Below are positions 47,622-58,230 of a DNA stretch of 64,000 nt, piece after piece. This DNA comes from Monarcha castaneiventris obscurior (Eukaryota; Chordata; Aves; Passeriformes; Monarchidae): contig JAMPIT010000258.1 in the NCBI GenBank assembly GCA_026261815.1, positions 9,911,501 to 9,975,500 of the forward strand. The letters are read 5' to 3'. Position numbers and translations under genes: made by a program. How positions within the stretch are numbered: the first letter of the stretch is position 1; every line of letters starts with the position of its first letter. The notes below the pieces were generated by a model. The model saw only the letters and a program-made list of their open reading frames with translations, did not search any database and had not been told where the DNA came from.

Positions 47622-47717
47622 CTGGTATCTGTCTGAGTGATGGATGTCATCTGAGGAGTGGGGTGATGCTGTCGGAGAATCTCCTTCCCGCTTGATTGAG
47701 GCCGACAACAAAATTGA
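47622..47717 (-). CDS. RNF220: RNF220 window exon 2 (contains phospho-SUMO motif)
   Basis: This 96-bp exon is symmetrical (phase 0/0) and encodes SILLSASIKREGDSPTASPH, then SSDDIHHSDRYQ. The sequence IKREGDSP fits both the SUMO consensus (hydrophobic-Lys-x-Glu) and the longer phosphorylation-dependent form (hydrophobic-K-x-E-x-x-S-P), with another Ser-Pro after it. A His/Asp-rich tail follows. The acceptor is TTTCTCTTGCAG and the donor is CAG|GTAAGC, both strong. Because it is in phase 0/0 it could be skipped without a frameshift. It is upstream of the internal promoter and therefore absent from the predicted short isoform. Confidence 0.96.
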
Positions 47718-49020
47718 CTGCAAGAGAAAGGAGAAATTCATGTTGTGAGCGTCGTTGAGCTCTCTGCCTGTCTCTAAGCTGTCCTCAAAGCCATGGAGAG
47801 CATCTGCTGAGCTGCAGGACTGTGCTGGGATGGAATACTGGGCTGTGGGACTGGCTCTGTTTTTTCCAGGGGACTCCACCCCACAAGGGGACCAGGCTGC
47901 TGGGTCTAGCAAAGTACAAATGATTCATGCAACAATGGGACAGTCATTTTTACCCCAGGTCTGGTGGCTGGGGCAGAATCAGACCCTGCTGGAAATGATA
48001 TGTGAGGACCACACCAGAAATTCTCATGATAAGGCACAGGAGTGCTGAGGTGGGGCAGTGCTTACATGTCCTTATCTGCCCTTTTTAAGTGCCACTAAAT
48101 CTCTCAATAGCTTTGTAAACTGCACTAAAGCTCTCAGCACCTTTGCAGTGCAACCACCTCTTCCTTCAGTAATGATGCTATTTATTTTAATAAGTAGCAC
48201 AGAAAAAAAAAAAAGGGCCTTTTAGAAGGTTAAAAAGCTCAGTGATATTTGAGACCTAAGAGATCACTGATAAACTTCAAGTCAATAGTAGGTAAGTCTA
48301 AATTCTACACACAGTGAACTCTAGCAGGAAAATTACTATGGGAGTTTGACAGCATCTAAAGAAATGTACACTGAGTTGCAGTGGAACTTTATTATTGGAG
48401 TACTTTGAGGGAAAAACGCAATTTAAAATTCTAATTTAAATTATAAATTAGCTCAACTAGGCTAAATATAGCCCACTACATTGTGAAAAAAATGTACACT
48501 GGAAATGCAGCTCTGCAGATGTTTGTTTCTGAGAATCAGCTGGCAAGATTTGACAATAAATGACTGCTTGGAGATGTGTGTGTTTGTGAAGGGAAGTGTA
48601 GATATCATCTGAATTGGACAGGTCAAGTGTGGTGACAACATTATTAAAAAGCATAATACCTTGGAGAAAGGCAAGTATTCCAGAAATATTTGCCTCTGGG
48701 CTGAAATGAAACGTGAAAAAATGTGCATGTTTTTTGGAAAGATATGAGAAAGTGGAAAAATGACTCAGCATACAAATCGGTTCAGTCAGCAGCAAGCAAT
48801 CCCCCAGGCTTGGACAGCTCTCCACAAGAACAGCACAGCAGTGCAGCAGCATGAGCATGGAGGGAAGGAGGCTTGGGGTGGCAGTGGAGGTTTGGGATAC
48901 CAAGGTCAGCCCCATGGGTATGAGCTGCCAGCCCTGCCATGAGGGCAAGAGGCCTGGCCCAGTGTGCAGTGCAGATCTCTGCCATAAAGCACAGCTCTAC
49001 GGGCTGTGGGGAGATGAGAT

Positions 49021-49072
49021 GTCCTGAAAGGGGTCACAGAGGAGGTGTCCTGAAAGGGGTCACAGAGGAGGT
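49021..49072. repeat. Two-copy 26-bp tandem duplication
   Basis: Two identical 26-bp units beginning GTCCTGAAAGGGGTCACAGA lie head to tail. This is a recent duplication or minor VNTR with no evident role. Confidence 0.85.
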
Positions 49073-49724
49073 GCCCCCTGGGGTGCTCAGTTACCTCCTT
49101 GGGCACAACTGCTTCTGCCACCTGAGGGCTGTGCTGACCACATCCTGGGGCTGGCTTGCTGCTCAGCTCAGCCCAACAGGGATGCCAGGCACTGGGAGGG
49201 CCAGTGGGAGCCCGCAGGGCTGGGGGCACCCATCAAGGGCTGCCTCAAGAGCTCAGCCTCCACTTCCCAGGGCACAGACGGGCAGAGCAGGGAGGCTCTC
49301 TGGCTTCATGTGTTGGCTGAACCCAGCTGCCAGTGGGCTTTGGTGAACAGCTCATTTATTTCTGGAAAAGCCCTCTGCAGAATTTCTGCAGAGTGCAGAC
49401 CCCAAGCTCCTGGTGTTGTTTAGTTTATTTTCTAAATGGAGAACGAGGACCATTTCTGAATAAGCAGGATTGCATGTGTCCTATAAAAGAGAGGGATGAG
49501 GCTCAAAGTGTTCAGTTGTGACTCGGAGTAACAGCCCTGACTGCAGCAGTGTTAATGCCCTAATAAGCCAAGCAACCTGGAGCTGGGAGGGTTAAATCTG
49601 TTTTGTCTTCCAGTGTATTCTAGAAAAGGGGGAAAAAATACCCATCTCCCCATTCCTTGACGACAGACAGACAAACCCTGCCTGCCTCCAGCTCCCCCCT
49701 CAGCTTCTGGTAGCTCTAATCCAA

Positions 49725-50035
49725 TATTATTATGTGAAAAATGGTTGGGCTAGCTATGGAGACAGTAAATTAAACGTTATGTATTAGTTTTTAGCGTGTG
49801 GTCCCGGGAAGAACGCCGGCCCCATTTATTCCACAAACCTCCTGAGCACCATGGCAATGACCTCTGGAAAAACGCAGGGCTAAACTAATCCCAAAGATGT
49901 CAATCTCGAGGCCTCTTCTACATACACTTGCAGTTTAGATTAATAAACTGTCTATTTTTAAATTGTGTGCAAGCACTTCAATTCTAAATACCTTGCCGGC
50001 ATGTTAAACACAGCGTTAGAGATGCCAAGTCACAC
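49725..50035. promoter_or_regulatory. Candidate conserved element with MEF2-like site
   Basis: CTATTTTTAA at 49952 matches the MEF2 consensus YTAWWWWTAR. Nearby are TTTAGATTAATAAACTG (49934), GCTAAACTAATCCC (49880) and, upstream, GTATTAGTTTTTAGCGTG (49782). Unusual CpGs (GAACGCCGG, GCCGGCATG) accompany them. It looks like an intronic enhancer; motif reading only. Confidence 0.3.
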
Positions 50036-50979
50036 TTCCCCTTCACTCTTAGGAAACTTGACTTCATTTGTTTTTCTCATTTCCCTGTGCTGTGCCACAC
50101 TTTGCCTCTCGGGCAGCCATGGGGGCAGGCAGGGATACAGGCTCAGAGGCTAAGAGATTAGAAAGGGCACTTGCCATCAGGGTGACTTTCAATCCTGCAT
50201 TAGACCAGTCTCTGCCATCCCAATTTTGGCCTCTTTTACTCCAGATTGTCATGTTGAGGCTGTTTTCCAATGGCTAAGCAGTGAGGATGCCTGACCACAG
50301 CATGCCAAGCCAAGGATTTGCTGTTTCCTGCATCCACTCTGCTCATTCCCACTCAGGTCCTGGCAAGCAGAGAAAGGGCAGTGATAAAATTCCCATTCCT
50401 CTCAGTTGGGTTCTGGGAAGATGGCTGTGGAGGGAAAAGGTAGCTTTACATGTGCTGCTTTGCATGCCCATGCTGCATGGCAGACCCAAATTCTGGCATC
50501 CCAGCCCAAAAACATGGTGCTGAGTGCTCTGTGTGAGGACAGGCCTGATCAGGAGATGCTCTCTACCATGGGAACAGGTTCTTAAAGATGGTGGGAACAA
50601 GCCTTGATGCTGAGATGTCCCTTTTCCCTTGGGGAAAGGCCACCAGTCAGCTCATCCATGCCGTACACCCCAGCTCTCCTTCAGAGTGTGTCTGAATGAG
50701 GATATTGGGGGGAGAGGACTCTCCTCCCTCCCTGGTCTCCCCTCCACAGCTCCCACCATCAAAGATGGAGCAAGGGCTGTATGTGAGTGGTGGTACAGCT
50801 TCATATTTCTCCCTCCCCTTTAAATCATCTCTCCATTGGGTAGAGGCACTCTCTGTGGAGGTTATAAACCCTGAGAGGATCAGACTGAGCATTACACCTG
50901 GGGCAAGCTAAATAAAAAAAGGTCACTGGCGCTTTTTAAACATGGACAAAAAAGCAGTAAAATGTGTTTGGAAAAAAAA

Positions 50980-51160
50980 ATCTGGCATTAAATCATGACT
51001 TTTTGCCTGCCTTGCCTCATTAAAAGTGGCCTTTTGGAAGGTAAAATTATCATTGTAAGTGATAAGATCTTTAAGAAAATAATTCACGGCTTCTTCACCC
51101 TTTAATATGATAGCCGCCACCGGCTAATTTTTTTCTTAATGGCAACGAGGCCATCAATCT
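50980..51160. promoter_or_regulatory. Candidate conserved AT-rich element
   Basis: The block has GGCATTAAATCATGAC, AAAATTATCATTGTAAGTG, GAAAATAATTCACGGC and CCGGCTAATTTTTTTC, i.e. several TAAT/ATTA cores with isolated CpGs, followed by the GC-rich island at 51.45 kb. The style is that of a developmental enhancer; unverified. Confidence 0.3.
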
Positions 51161-51449
51161 TGTCCAAGCCCTGTGCTTCCCTCCTTCCTCCTGCCCCTCC
51201 TGCCATGCTGGGCAGCCATGGCCCTACTCAGTGATTCCTTCCTGCCCCTTGGAGCCCAGTTGTGTGGAGAAGAGATGTGTCTGGCTCTATGGCTTTCCCC
51301 GCTTGCGTCCACCGATCCCGAGGGCACTAAGCCTTGCTCACGCTGCAAGGCTCACCCGAAGCGCTCCATGGACCGTGCAGTCCTGCAGAGACGAGCTGGG
51401 AATGTTTCAGCAGCTCACCGAAACTCGGAGCAGCACCTGGTTTACGCAC

Positions 51450-51850
51450 ACAAACACAGGGGCAGGTCGGTACGAATCAAACCTGCATCCTGTGTGCCGG
51501 CTGCGGCGATCCCGGCCCATCCATCCCCAGACCCGCTCCTCCCTCCTCGGCTGCAGAGGAGCCGCGGGCAGCGCTCGGGCAATGTCGGCAAGGACACACA
51601 CTTGGCCACCTCGCCGCCGGCTCCTGAGCCGCCGGGGCAGCTCGAGGGGAGGGGACGGGGGTCAGGGGGCAGCCGGCAGCCCCAGGAAATGGATGGAAAT
51701 TGGCGGAGCACGCCGCCCCCAGCCCGCAGCGCCGGCAGCCGGGGCAGGTGTCAGCGCGGGGACAGCCCCGCCGCCGGCTCTGACATTCTGCTGCCGCTCA
51801 AGGCCAGGCGTTCGAGAGTGTTAAAGTGCTGGGCTCCTGCTTTCTGAGAG
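51450..51850. promoter_or_regulatory. Second GC/CpG-rich island in the intron
   Basis: The segment is rich in CpG (for example CCGGCTGCGGCGATCCCGG and CTCGCCGCCGGCTCC) and lies about 3.7 kb upstream of window exon 2. It could be another alternative promoter of RNF220 or an orphan island. I found no first exon with ATG and a phase-0 donor that I would defend, though a noncoding first exon is possible. A 224-codon plus frame crosses it without family resemblance and is biased by base composition. Confidence 0.45.
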
Positions 51851-51965
51851 CCCTGGAAAAACGTAAGGAGTCTATTTTTCTTAAACAATCCATCACAGCT
51901 GCTGTCAGCAGAACAAATACCCTAACCCTGCTTTTTATGTATCTATATGGCCTTTTTAAATTTTC

Positions 51966-51991
51966 TTTTTTTTTTTTTTTTTTTTTTTTTT
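51966..51991. repeat. Poly(T) homopolymer tract, 26 nt
   Basis: An uninterrupted run of 26 T (poly(A) on the gene's sense strand). No retroelement body is visible next to it. Confidence 0.85.
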
Positions 51992-52984
51992 GGCACAAAG
52001 TGTTCTCTGCTTGATGCATTCAGCCTTAACTCTGCCGTCTAAATAGGTACTTATCACTTAACATGGAGGTGATGGCTTGACATGTTTTCTGTCTCCTGCC
52101 CTCCCCTCCACGGTAGGGAAGACGTCAAAGTGTTGCTAATAGCTGTTATCACTTGGGAACTGTAACCCGAAAGCAATGAGTGATACCAGGCCTTGCTGTG
52201 ATTTTCCCCCTTAACTCTGCTAGCCATTTTTTATGTTACTGTTGGAGGATCCCCGACACAAAGATGCTACTATTAGAGCTGAGTTTCCTAGAAGCTTTTG
52301 GAGGGTCCACATTTGCTCCCAGGAAAAGTTAGAGGTAAAATTATCTAGTGGCTTTTAGCTGGCAGAGATAAAGGTGGGATGGAGCTGGGGATGAAAGGCT
52401 TAAATGTGAGAAGGGTGTGAATAGAGAACAGAAATAATGGTACCAGCAGCTTCTGGCCTTCACCGAAAATTTCCAGTGGTTCACAAGCAGAATAAGCTTA
52501 CAGAAATGTGAGCTACTAATTCATTTCTGTGCATGTTACAGTGACACCTGGGACTGTAATGAAGCTCTGCATCCTCCTGGGAGAGACCCCAGCTACATAG
52601 TGGGAAAAGGGGCATCTTCCAGCAGAACTGCCCATCAGCACTCTGGAGGTGAAGGGGGAAAGAGGTCTGGCCCAGGTCTGCCCCTCTCTGCTCCTTCTGC
52701 CAAACGCAGTGGTTTCCCCTGGTCTAACGGGAGGGTACAGCTGTTTGGCCCAAGGGGAGTGAGGGGCTTTGTTTGGTCATGGGGTAATTTGTTTTATGGA
52801 ATAAAACCTGGCAGATACTTGGTTTTGGAGTGACTCTGGTATTTATCACCCCAAACTGCAGGAAGCACAGCCAGCCAACACTCATCCTACATAATTTCCT
52901 CTCCTTCACGTATCTGTGGGCTGTTCATGTCCCCAGCTTGGCCATAGCTTTGCCACAATACCCAGATTTAGCTTTTTAATCTTT

Positions 52985-53145
52985 CCTTGTAAATCACAGT
53001 TACAGAGAGAGGGGGCACAGATATGGTAAAAGACTTGTCCAACCTCCCAGTCTGTCAGTGACAGAAGAGAAGGAGTTAAAACCCCAGGGCCCTGACACCA
53101 GTCCCCTGTTCCTACCACCAGACATGATACGGAGAAGTTAAATGA
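52985..53145 (-). repeat. MIR/CORE-SINE fragment
   Basis: In order the plus strand has AAGACTTGTCCAACCTCCCA, GTCTGTCAGTGACAGAAG, GGAGTTAAAACCCCAGGG, CCTGACACCAGTCCCCTG and TACCACCAGACATGAT. This is the antisense layout of MIR/CORE-SINE elements (CTTGCCCAAGGTCAC ... GTGGCAGAG ... GGATTNGAACCC ... CTGACTCCNAGCCC ... ACCACTATGC). It is the best-preserved old SINE in the window. Confidence 0.6.
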
Positions 53146-55454
53146 TTGTGCTAGAAATTTCATCTCAAGTGAGGCAGCTGGGAAGGGCTTAATACAGACA
53201 TTCTGTCAAGGTTTAAGGCTCCAAATCTTGCTTGCTTCGAAGCTCTTTTTCCTTGGAGGGCTTTAGTGGTCAAATTTCCCACTAGATGTTGTAATTCTCT
53301 CTCAAACTGCTCGGTGAAGCTGTAAAATCACAGGGGTGGGTGGGGGAAGCAAAGAGCTCTGGCACTGTGGCTTGGTTCCCAGCTCTGCCGGAGGTCTGGG
53401 AGAAGTGTGCTGGCTGGCTGCCTGTGGGCACCCTCCATGGAGCTGGGTGCACACCCAAACAAACCAGCTGCAGGCATCTGCGGGGTGTGTGGGATGGGTT
53501 TTGCTCGTGGCCACTCACATCAGTGTTTGTTTGCAGCAAGAGCCAGAGCACGGCCAGGACTGGAAGTGGGGAAGGCCATTTGCAGCCATGTATTAGGAAG
53601 CAGCAGCGGAAAATGAATGCTGAACCCACCACAAGAGCTGGGATGCTTCATGGAACCCAGTCTGTTCCCCTTCAGTGATCAGTACCAGCTCTTCCACAGG
53701 GGATATAAGTTTACCTGTGAGGTGACAGGTAACAGTCTGCAGCTACTACCCTGAAATATGGGCAGTACTGCAGTGCAAGGAGGACCTGGGGATGCTGACT
53801 CTCCAGTTACCACCAGCTGCTCAAGGAAGAGCGGGAACAGCTGGATTTACGCCTCACCAGCATGGGTTCAACCCAATGTGTCCTCCTCTCCTGCCTTGCA
53901 AGAGGCAGCTAAGGTAAGGGGAGAAAGGCAAGGGGAGAGCATGAAGCTCAGGAACGACACTCAAGGGGAACTCGTGCTGCTGACAGCTGTGTACAGACTC
54001 CTGGGCAGTGCAAACGGAGTCTATGGTGTTCTCCATATGCCTCTACGAGACATTCCTGCTGCCTGCTCTGCCCAAGACCCAGCCTCTGGCCATGCTGGGG
54101 AGAGCTGCAGGGAAGCTCTGGGCTCGCAGAGGTCTGGGGCATGGCTGGCTTGGACAGACCTTTAGAAAGGGACCTTCTGAGTGACAATCTGCTTGTCCAA
54201 GTGCCTTGTCCACACTGGTTTATCACCATCGATTAGGCTTGGTCTCTAAAGGCAGATGAGGATCCTGAAAGCTGCAGATCTGTGGGGCTCAGTGCTGCCC
54301 TTTGAGCTGCCTTTGCAGAGAGGGAGCCCAGGCACCAAGCAGTGGTGCTGGCTGGAGCCCCAGCTCGCAGCCTTTGCTTGGCCATCACTGCCTCAGTCAG
54401 CTCTGATAATAGAAGAACCTGATACAATAATCCTGCATTCATCACATCCCATGTTGAGTGATTGGATTTTCTTTGACATATTGCCATGAAAATTGACCCA
54501 GTGCAGTGAGTGACAGCTCTTCAGGGGCAGGGGAGCAGTGAGTGAGGAACATGCATTTACATCTGGGCTTTTATTGCCCAGAGAGACATTTGCTGGGGCA
54601 ACTGTGGGGAAGGGGTGGGAGCCAAGCCAGGACACAGAGCATGGGAAGATTAAATCCCCCATCCCAGCTGCACCCCAGGAAGAGCCTCAGGCCAGCACAG
54701 AAGTGGCAATGGTAGTGATGCTATTGGCAAAGGTCCTAAATGAGTCCTAAAGTGGAGTCAAAGCCACTGGTGACCATGGAAGTAACTACCAGCCTGCACC
54801 CATCCCAGTTCCCATGTCCCTGAGTGAAACCAGCTTCATTTTGCCATTGGATTCTCCTGAGGGATGGGGAGGTGCAGCCCCTTCTCCCGTTGCTGGCCTT
54901 TTTGTTGGCACCCTGAGAAGGACTGGCCAGGAAACATTGCAGCAGTCTCCTTCCACCAGTTCCCAGAGTGGGAAGTGGGACATGGTACAGGTCTTCCCTG
55001 GAGGTGCCTGCCAAACCTCCAGTGATGCCTGGGTGCCTGGACATGGACTCCAAGCCCACTCTGGGGGGTCTGTCCCCCATCCCTCTGCCTGAGACCGTAA
55101 CAGAAGGACTTCACATCCTGATGGGCTATTCACACCCCATAATTGCAAACATGCAGTGGGCACAAAGGAAAAGAGCAGCATCCCCCCATCACCCTCCTCC
55201 TCAATCCCACCTGGTTACAAAGAGGCCTTTAATACCAAGCTCAGGTGAAGGTGACAGCACTGTGCCTTCCCATGCCACACAGGACTTGTCTCCCAGCAAA
55301 AGCCACCTAGAAATAATGAATCCTCCTGGGCTGAGAAGCTTTCAAGCTCTCTGAGAAGGGAATGAAAGATTTCCTGATTTCACTCTCTCCCTCCCTGCTC
55401 TCCTGGCTTCTTGAAGTTAATGTTCTTAGTCCCAGACGTGACGGGCAAAGGGAA

Positions 55455-55570
55455 AAGATCCATGTGGTGACAGGGGACGATTGATCTCTTTTACATAGAA
55501 CGACGCTCCAGTCCCAGTTTAATCCCCTCGCTCAAGGCAAATGGGATTCTTTGTCAATGGAAACTTCAAA
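55455..55570. promoter_or_regulatory. Candidate element with paired SOX-like sites
   Basis: CTTTGTCAATGG at 55549 reads CCATTGACAAAG on the other strand, an inverted pair of SOX half-sites. GTTTAATCCCC (OTX/CRX-like) and GGACGATTGATC lie within 90 bp upstream. Motif reading only. Confidence 0.25.
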
Positions 55571-57020
55571 AGCCTGGCCCTGCCGTGAGATGGACCTTCT
55601 TCTTTATCTGGTCTCTGTCAGTCACTCACTGTGTTTGCCTCCAAACAGCTAATCTGTCTTCCTAGCCGTCCTTCTCCCTCACAGGTGATGTGTTGGGGGC
55701 TGTTGAGTTATCTACACTGAGTCCTGATGAGGAGGGAACGGGAAGATTGCAGAGTCCAGATGCTTTCATTTTGCTGGTGTCCTTTCCAGCTCCTTCAAGA
55801 CATCCCAAGGCAGCCTCACACTCTGTGGATTATCAGCAGTGGCTGGGTTTGGGGATTCCTCTGTGCTCTGCTTGTTTTTTCACAGGAGAAATAGTCGGGT
55901 CTCCACTCTCCTCCTAATCTTCCTGGGACAGGGCACAGGAACAAAGTATAGTCATGCAGGGGTCCAAGGCGTGGAGCACTATGGAGTATCACTGCAACTT
56001 CTGTTTTCCCTTGAAACGTTTGGGAAATTGTTGGGGTTATTTGGAAGTCATCCCTACCTGCCAGGAACTCAGGTCAGCATAGTGGCTCCCAAGCCTCTCC
56101 CTTGGTGGGGCAGACAAGGTGTTGATGTACTTGGCAAGACACTCAGCCCCAAGGAGAAAATCTAGAGCTGAAATGTCAGTCTTAGCTTCTGACATCACAT
56201 GCCAAAAAAATCACCATAAGCCTCCAGAAAAACCAAGGGGGAATGAGGCTGAAAATTAATTCTGATGAGATGTGATGTTAATTCCTATAAGAGATGCCTT
56301 GCAGTAGTCTGGAAGCCAGGAGCCTCCCTCGCTTGGACTGTGTCAGCAGAAGGATAGGAGAACCTGGACCACTTGCCTTTGCCCACCTAGGGGAGCCCAG
56401 CATGGTTTCAGAGGCAGTGCCCTGCAGTGCTTGCCTGCCCAAGCTCTGGTCTTTCCCACCCCTGTGCCACATGAAGTCCAACTAGCAGCAAATCAGTAAA
56501 TGATGCCCTTTGCAGTGATGCCATGATGCTCTGTGAGTTTTGTATTTCTGCATTCTGAGCCAAAGGGGTGTGGGTGGCTCCTGGGGAGGGGGTTGTGGCT
56601 GAGATGGGGTCTTCAGTGATTTGGGCTCCTCCTTGGGTGTGCTTCACTCCCTTGAGGCAGGCCCACTCTCCCTTTCCCAAGCTGGCATATGGCTCTGGCT
56701 CCAGGAACTCCCACACGTGATTTCCCAGGCTGAGCTCAGGCTGCATGTGATCAGCTTTCATTAGCTGTCATTAGACACAATCTGGAGTCTCAGAGCCCAG
56801 CAGCAACCCCGTTCCTCAGCTGCACGAGGAATGCAGGGCCCTGTGCAGGCACTTGGCTGCTCCAGCCCAGCAGCTTTCCCCAGTGGGGCTGGCCCCCAAA
56901 GTGTGGCCACCTTCCTAGGAGACATCAAGTAGCAGGACAAGGAGCGGGCTAGGAAGGTGAAGGGGTGTAAAGAGCATCCCCTGCGGGGCAGGGGAAATAT
57001 GCTGAGTTGTGCTCACTTAC

Positions 57021-57066
57021 CTTGGGGGTGCCTGCTGCCATGGCATCCTTCAGGATGGAGCTCTTG
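57021..57066 (-). CDS. RNF220: RNF220 window exon 1 (first coding exon inside the window)
   Basis: This 46-bp exon encodes (S)KSSILKDAMAAGTPK, which follows the N-terminal zinc-finger-containing exon of RNF220 located right of the window. The acceptor is TTCTCTCTTGGCAG and the donor is AAG|GTAAGTGAG, close to ideal. It begins with the third base of a Ser codon and ends in phase 0, joining exon 2 as GTPK-SILLSAS. Short but secure, since both splice sites and the protein fit. It would be missing from the short isoform. Confidence 0.94.
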
Positions 57067-57549
57067 CTGCCAAGAGAGAAGAGAACGGGGTCAGTCACAA
57101 AACTGGCAGGCAAGGAGAGGAGTGCTTTGAGAGATCTCATAAGGTCAAATAGCAAAGCACATCGTTCCTCTTCCCTGGACCAAGAGCCTCCTCACCCTGA
57201 CCGGAGGGGCATGGGAAGGAGGGCACTGCCAACTATTTCTCCAGCTGTAACAAAATGGTCATATGAATGGAAGTCCCCAAACACAGCCACACGAGTCAAA
57301 CACTGACTCTCCTCCTGCCTGGGGCTTGCCCAGCTCCTCTCCCAGCACCGGGAAAAAGCAGAGAGCAAGTCTGCAGGGGCATAGGGAAGAAACCCAGGGA
57401 GAGGGGAGCAGAGGTTGTGAGCCCTGTGAAGGGTCAGGCACAATGAAAAAAAAGGAGAACAGGAAAGAGAAGGAGATTAAATTGGTATAAGAGCGAGGGA
57501 AAAAAGATCTCCTCAGCTCCAGGCACACTGGGGAAGCAGCAGCTCTGCT

Positions 57550-57870
57550 GGCGGCTGAGGTGATTTGTTAATTCAGCTTGTTCCCCATTTAGCAGGGAAG
57601 GAGGTCCCTACCCGGTGCTCCTCCTCGCCTACCCTCGCCAGCGGGAGATGCTATAGATTTAATAACACCTTCCCCCCTCCAGACAGGTTAAACTTGAAAC
57701 AATTACATATCAAAGCCGACATGGCGGGGAGGCCTGCACTGTAATTTTTTGGTTATTAAAGTAATCTCTCTCATGTAAATTCTCCTGCTAACATGCTGCA
57801 AACAGCATTAGGAAATAAATTATTTCCCCATGATTCGATTTGTCAATGCAAAGCACCTGCAGCAGGCAAA
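57550..57870. promoter_or_regulatory. Candidate conserved intronic enhancer
   Basis: It contains TGAAACAATTACATATC, a TCF-like ATCAAAG at 57709, GGTTATTAAAGTAATC near 57751, AGGAAATAAATTATTTCCCC near 57811 and ATTCGATTTGTCAATGC near 57834, plus a YY1-like GACATGGCGGG (57718). Long stretches lack simple repeats and show the mixed TAAT/POU-like grammar of vertebrate conserved noncoding elements. Conservation not tested. Confidence 0.4.
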
Positions 57871-57973
57871 AGGCTCTTGAAATATGTTGCCAAGCCCAGT
57901 GCCTGTGCTTGTAAGCACACGCTGGTGGGGCGGCTGGCTCCCAGCTCCCCATAGCCCCGGGGAGATGATGGAT

Positions 57974-58037
57974 GGGTGGGTGGGTGGAGGGGGGAGGTTA
58001 GTGGGGGGAGGAGGGGGCTGGGGAAAGGGGGGGGGAA
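57974..58037 (+). other. G-quadruplex-prone tract
   Basis: GGGTGGGTGGGTGG is followed by more G-runs to 58035, giving well over four tracts of three or more G separated by short loops. It can form intramolecular G-quadruplexes on the plus strand, the template strand of RNF220. Confidence 0.75.
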
Positions 58038-58190
58038 TGGAATTGTGTTTAATAACAAAATTTGTATGCAAGCCTGCATCCCAGGCTAAGGATGAGTGAT
58101 CGGCAGCCAGAAAGTATTAAAAAGCCTCGCTAAACAGATGCTGACAATAGAACAAGACATATCAAATCAGATCTACTTCAGAAACATTAA

Positions 58191-58230
58191 TATACACACG
58201 CACACACGCTCGCCCGCGCGCGCGCGCCCG
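58191..58230. repeat. Alternating CA/CG tract (Z-DNA-prone)
   Basis: TATACACACGCACACACG, then a (CG)6 run at 58215-58226. Alternating purine-pyrimidine with a pure CG core is the classic Z-forming sequence. CpG retention suggests low methylation in the germline or a recent origin. Confidence 0.7.

Larger units (their letters stand above)
47718..57020 (-). other. RNF220: RNF220 intron between window exons 1 and 2 (9.3 kb)
   Basis: An intron with near-ideal donor AAG|GTAAGT and strong acceptor. It contains a 26-bp tandem duplication (49021), an AT-rich block with a MEF2-like site (49.73-50.03 kb), another AT-rich block (50.98-51.15 kb), a GC-rich island (51.45-51.85 kb), a 26-T tract (51966), a MIR-like fragment (53.0 kb) and a SOX-like site block (55.46-55.57 kb). 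The longest open frame in the window (51173-51847 plus, 224 codons) runs through the GC-rich island and is probably chance. Confidence 0.88.

Noticed and set aside
51173..51847. 224-codon plus-strand open frame, the longest in the window
   Set aside because: It runs through a GC-rich island where stops are rare, is rich in Pro/Arg/Ser/Gly, has no domain and overlaps other open frames on both strands.
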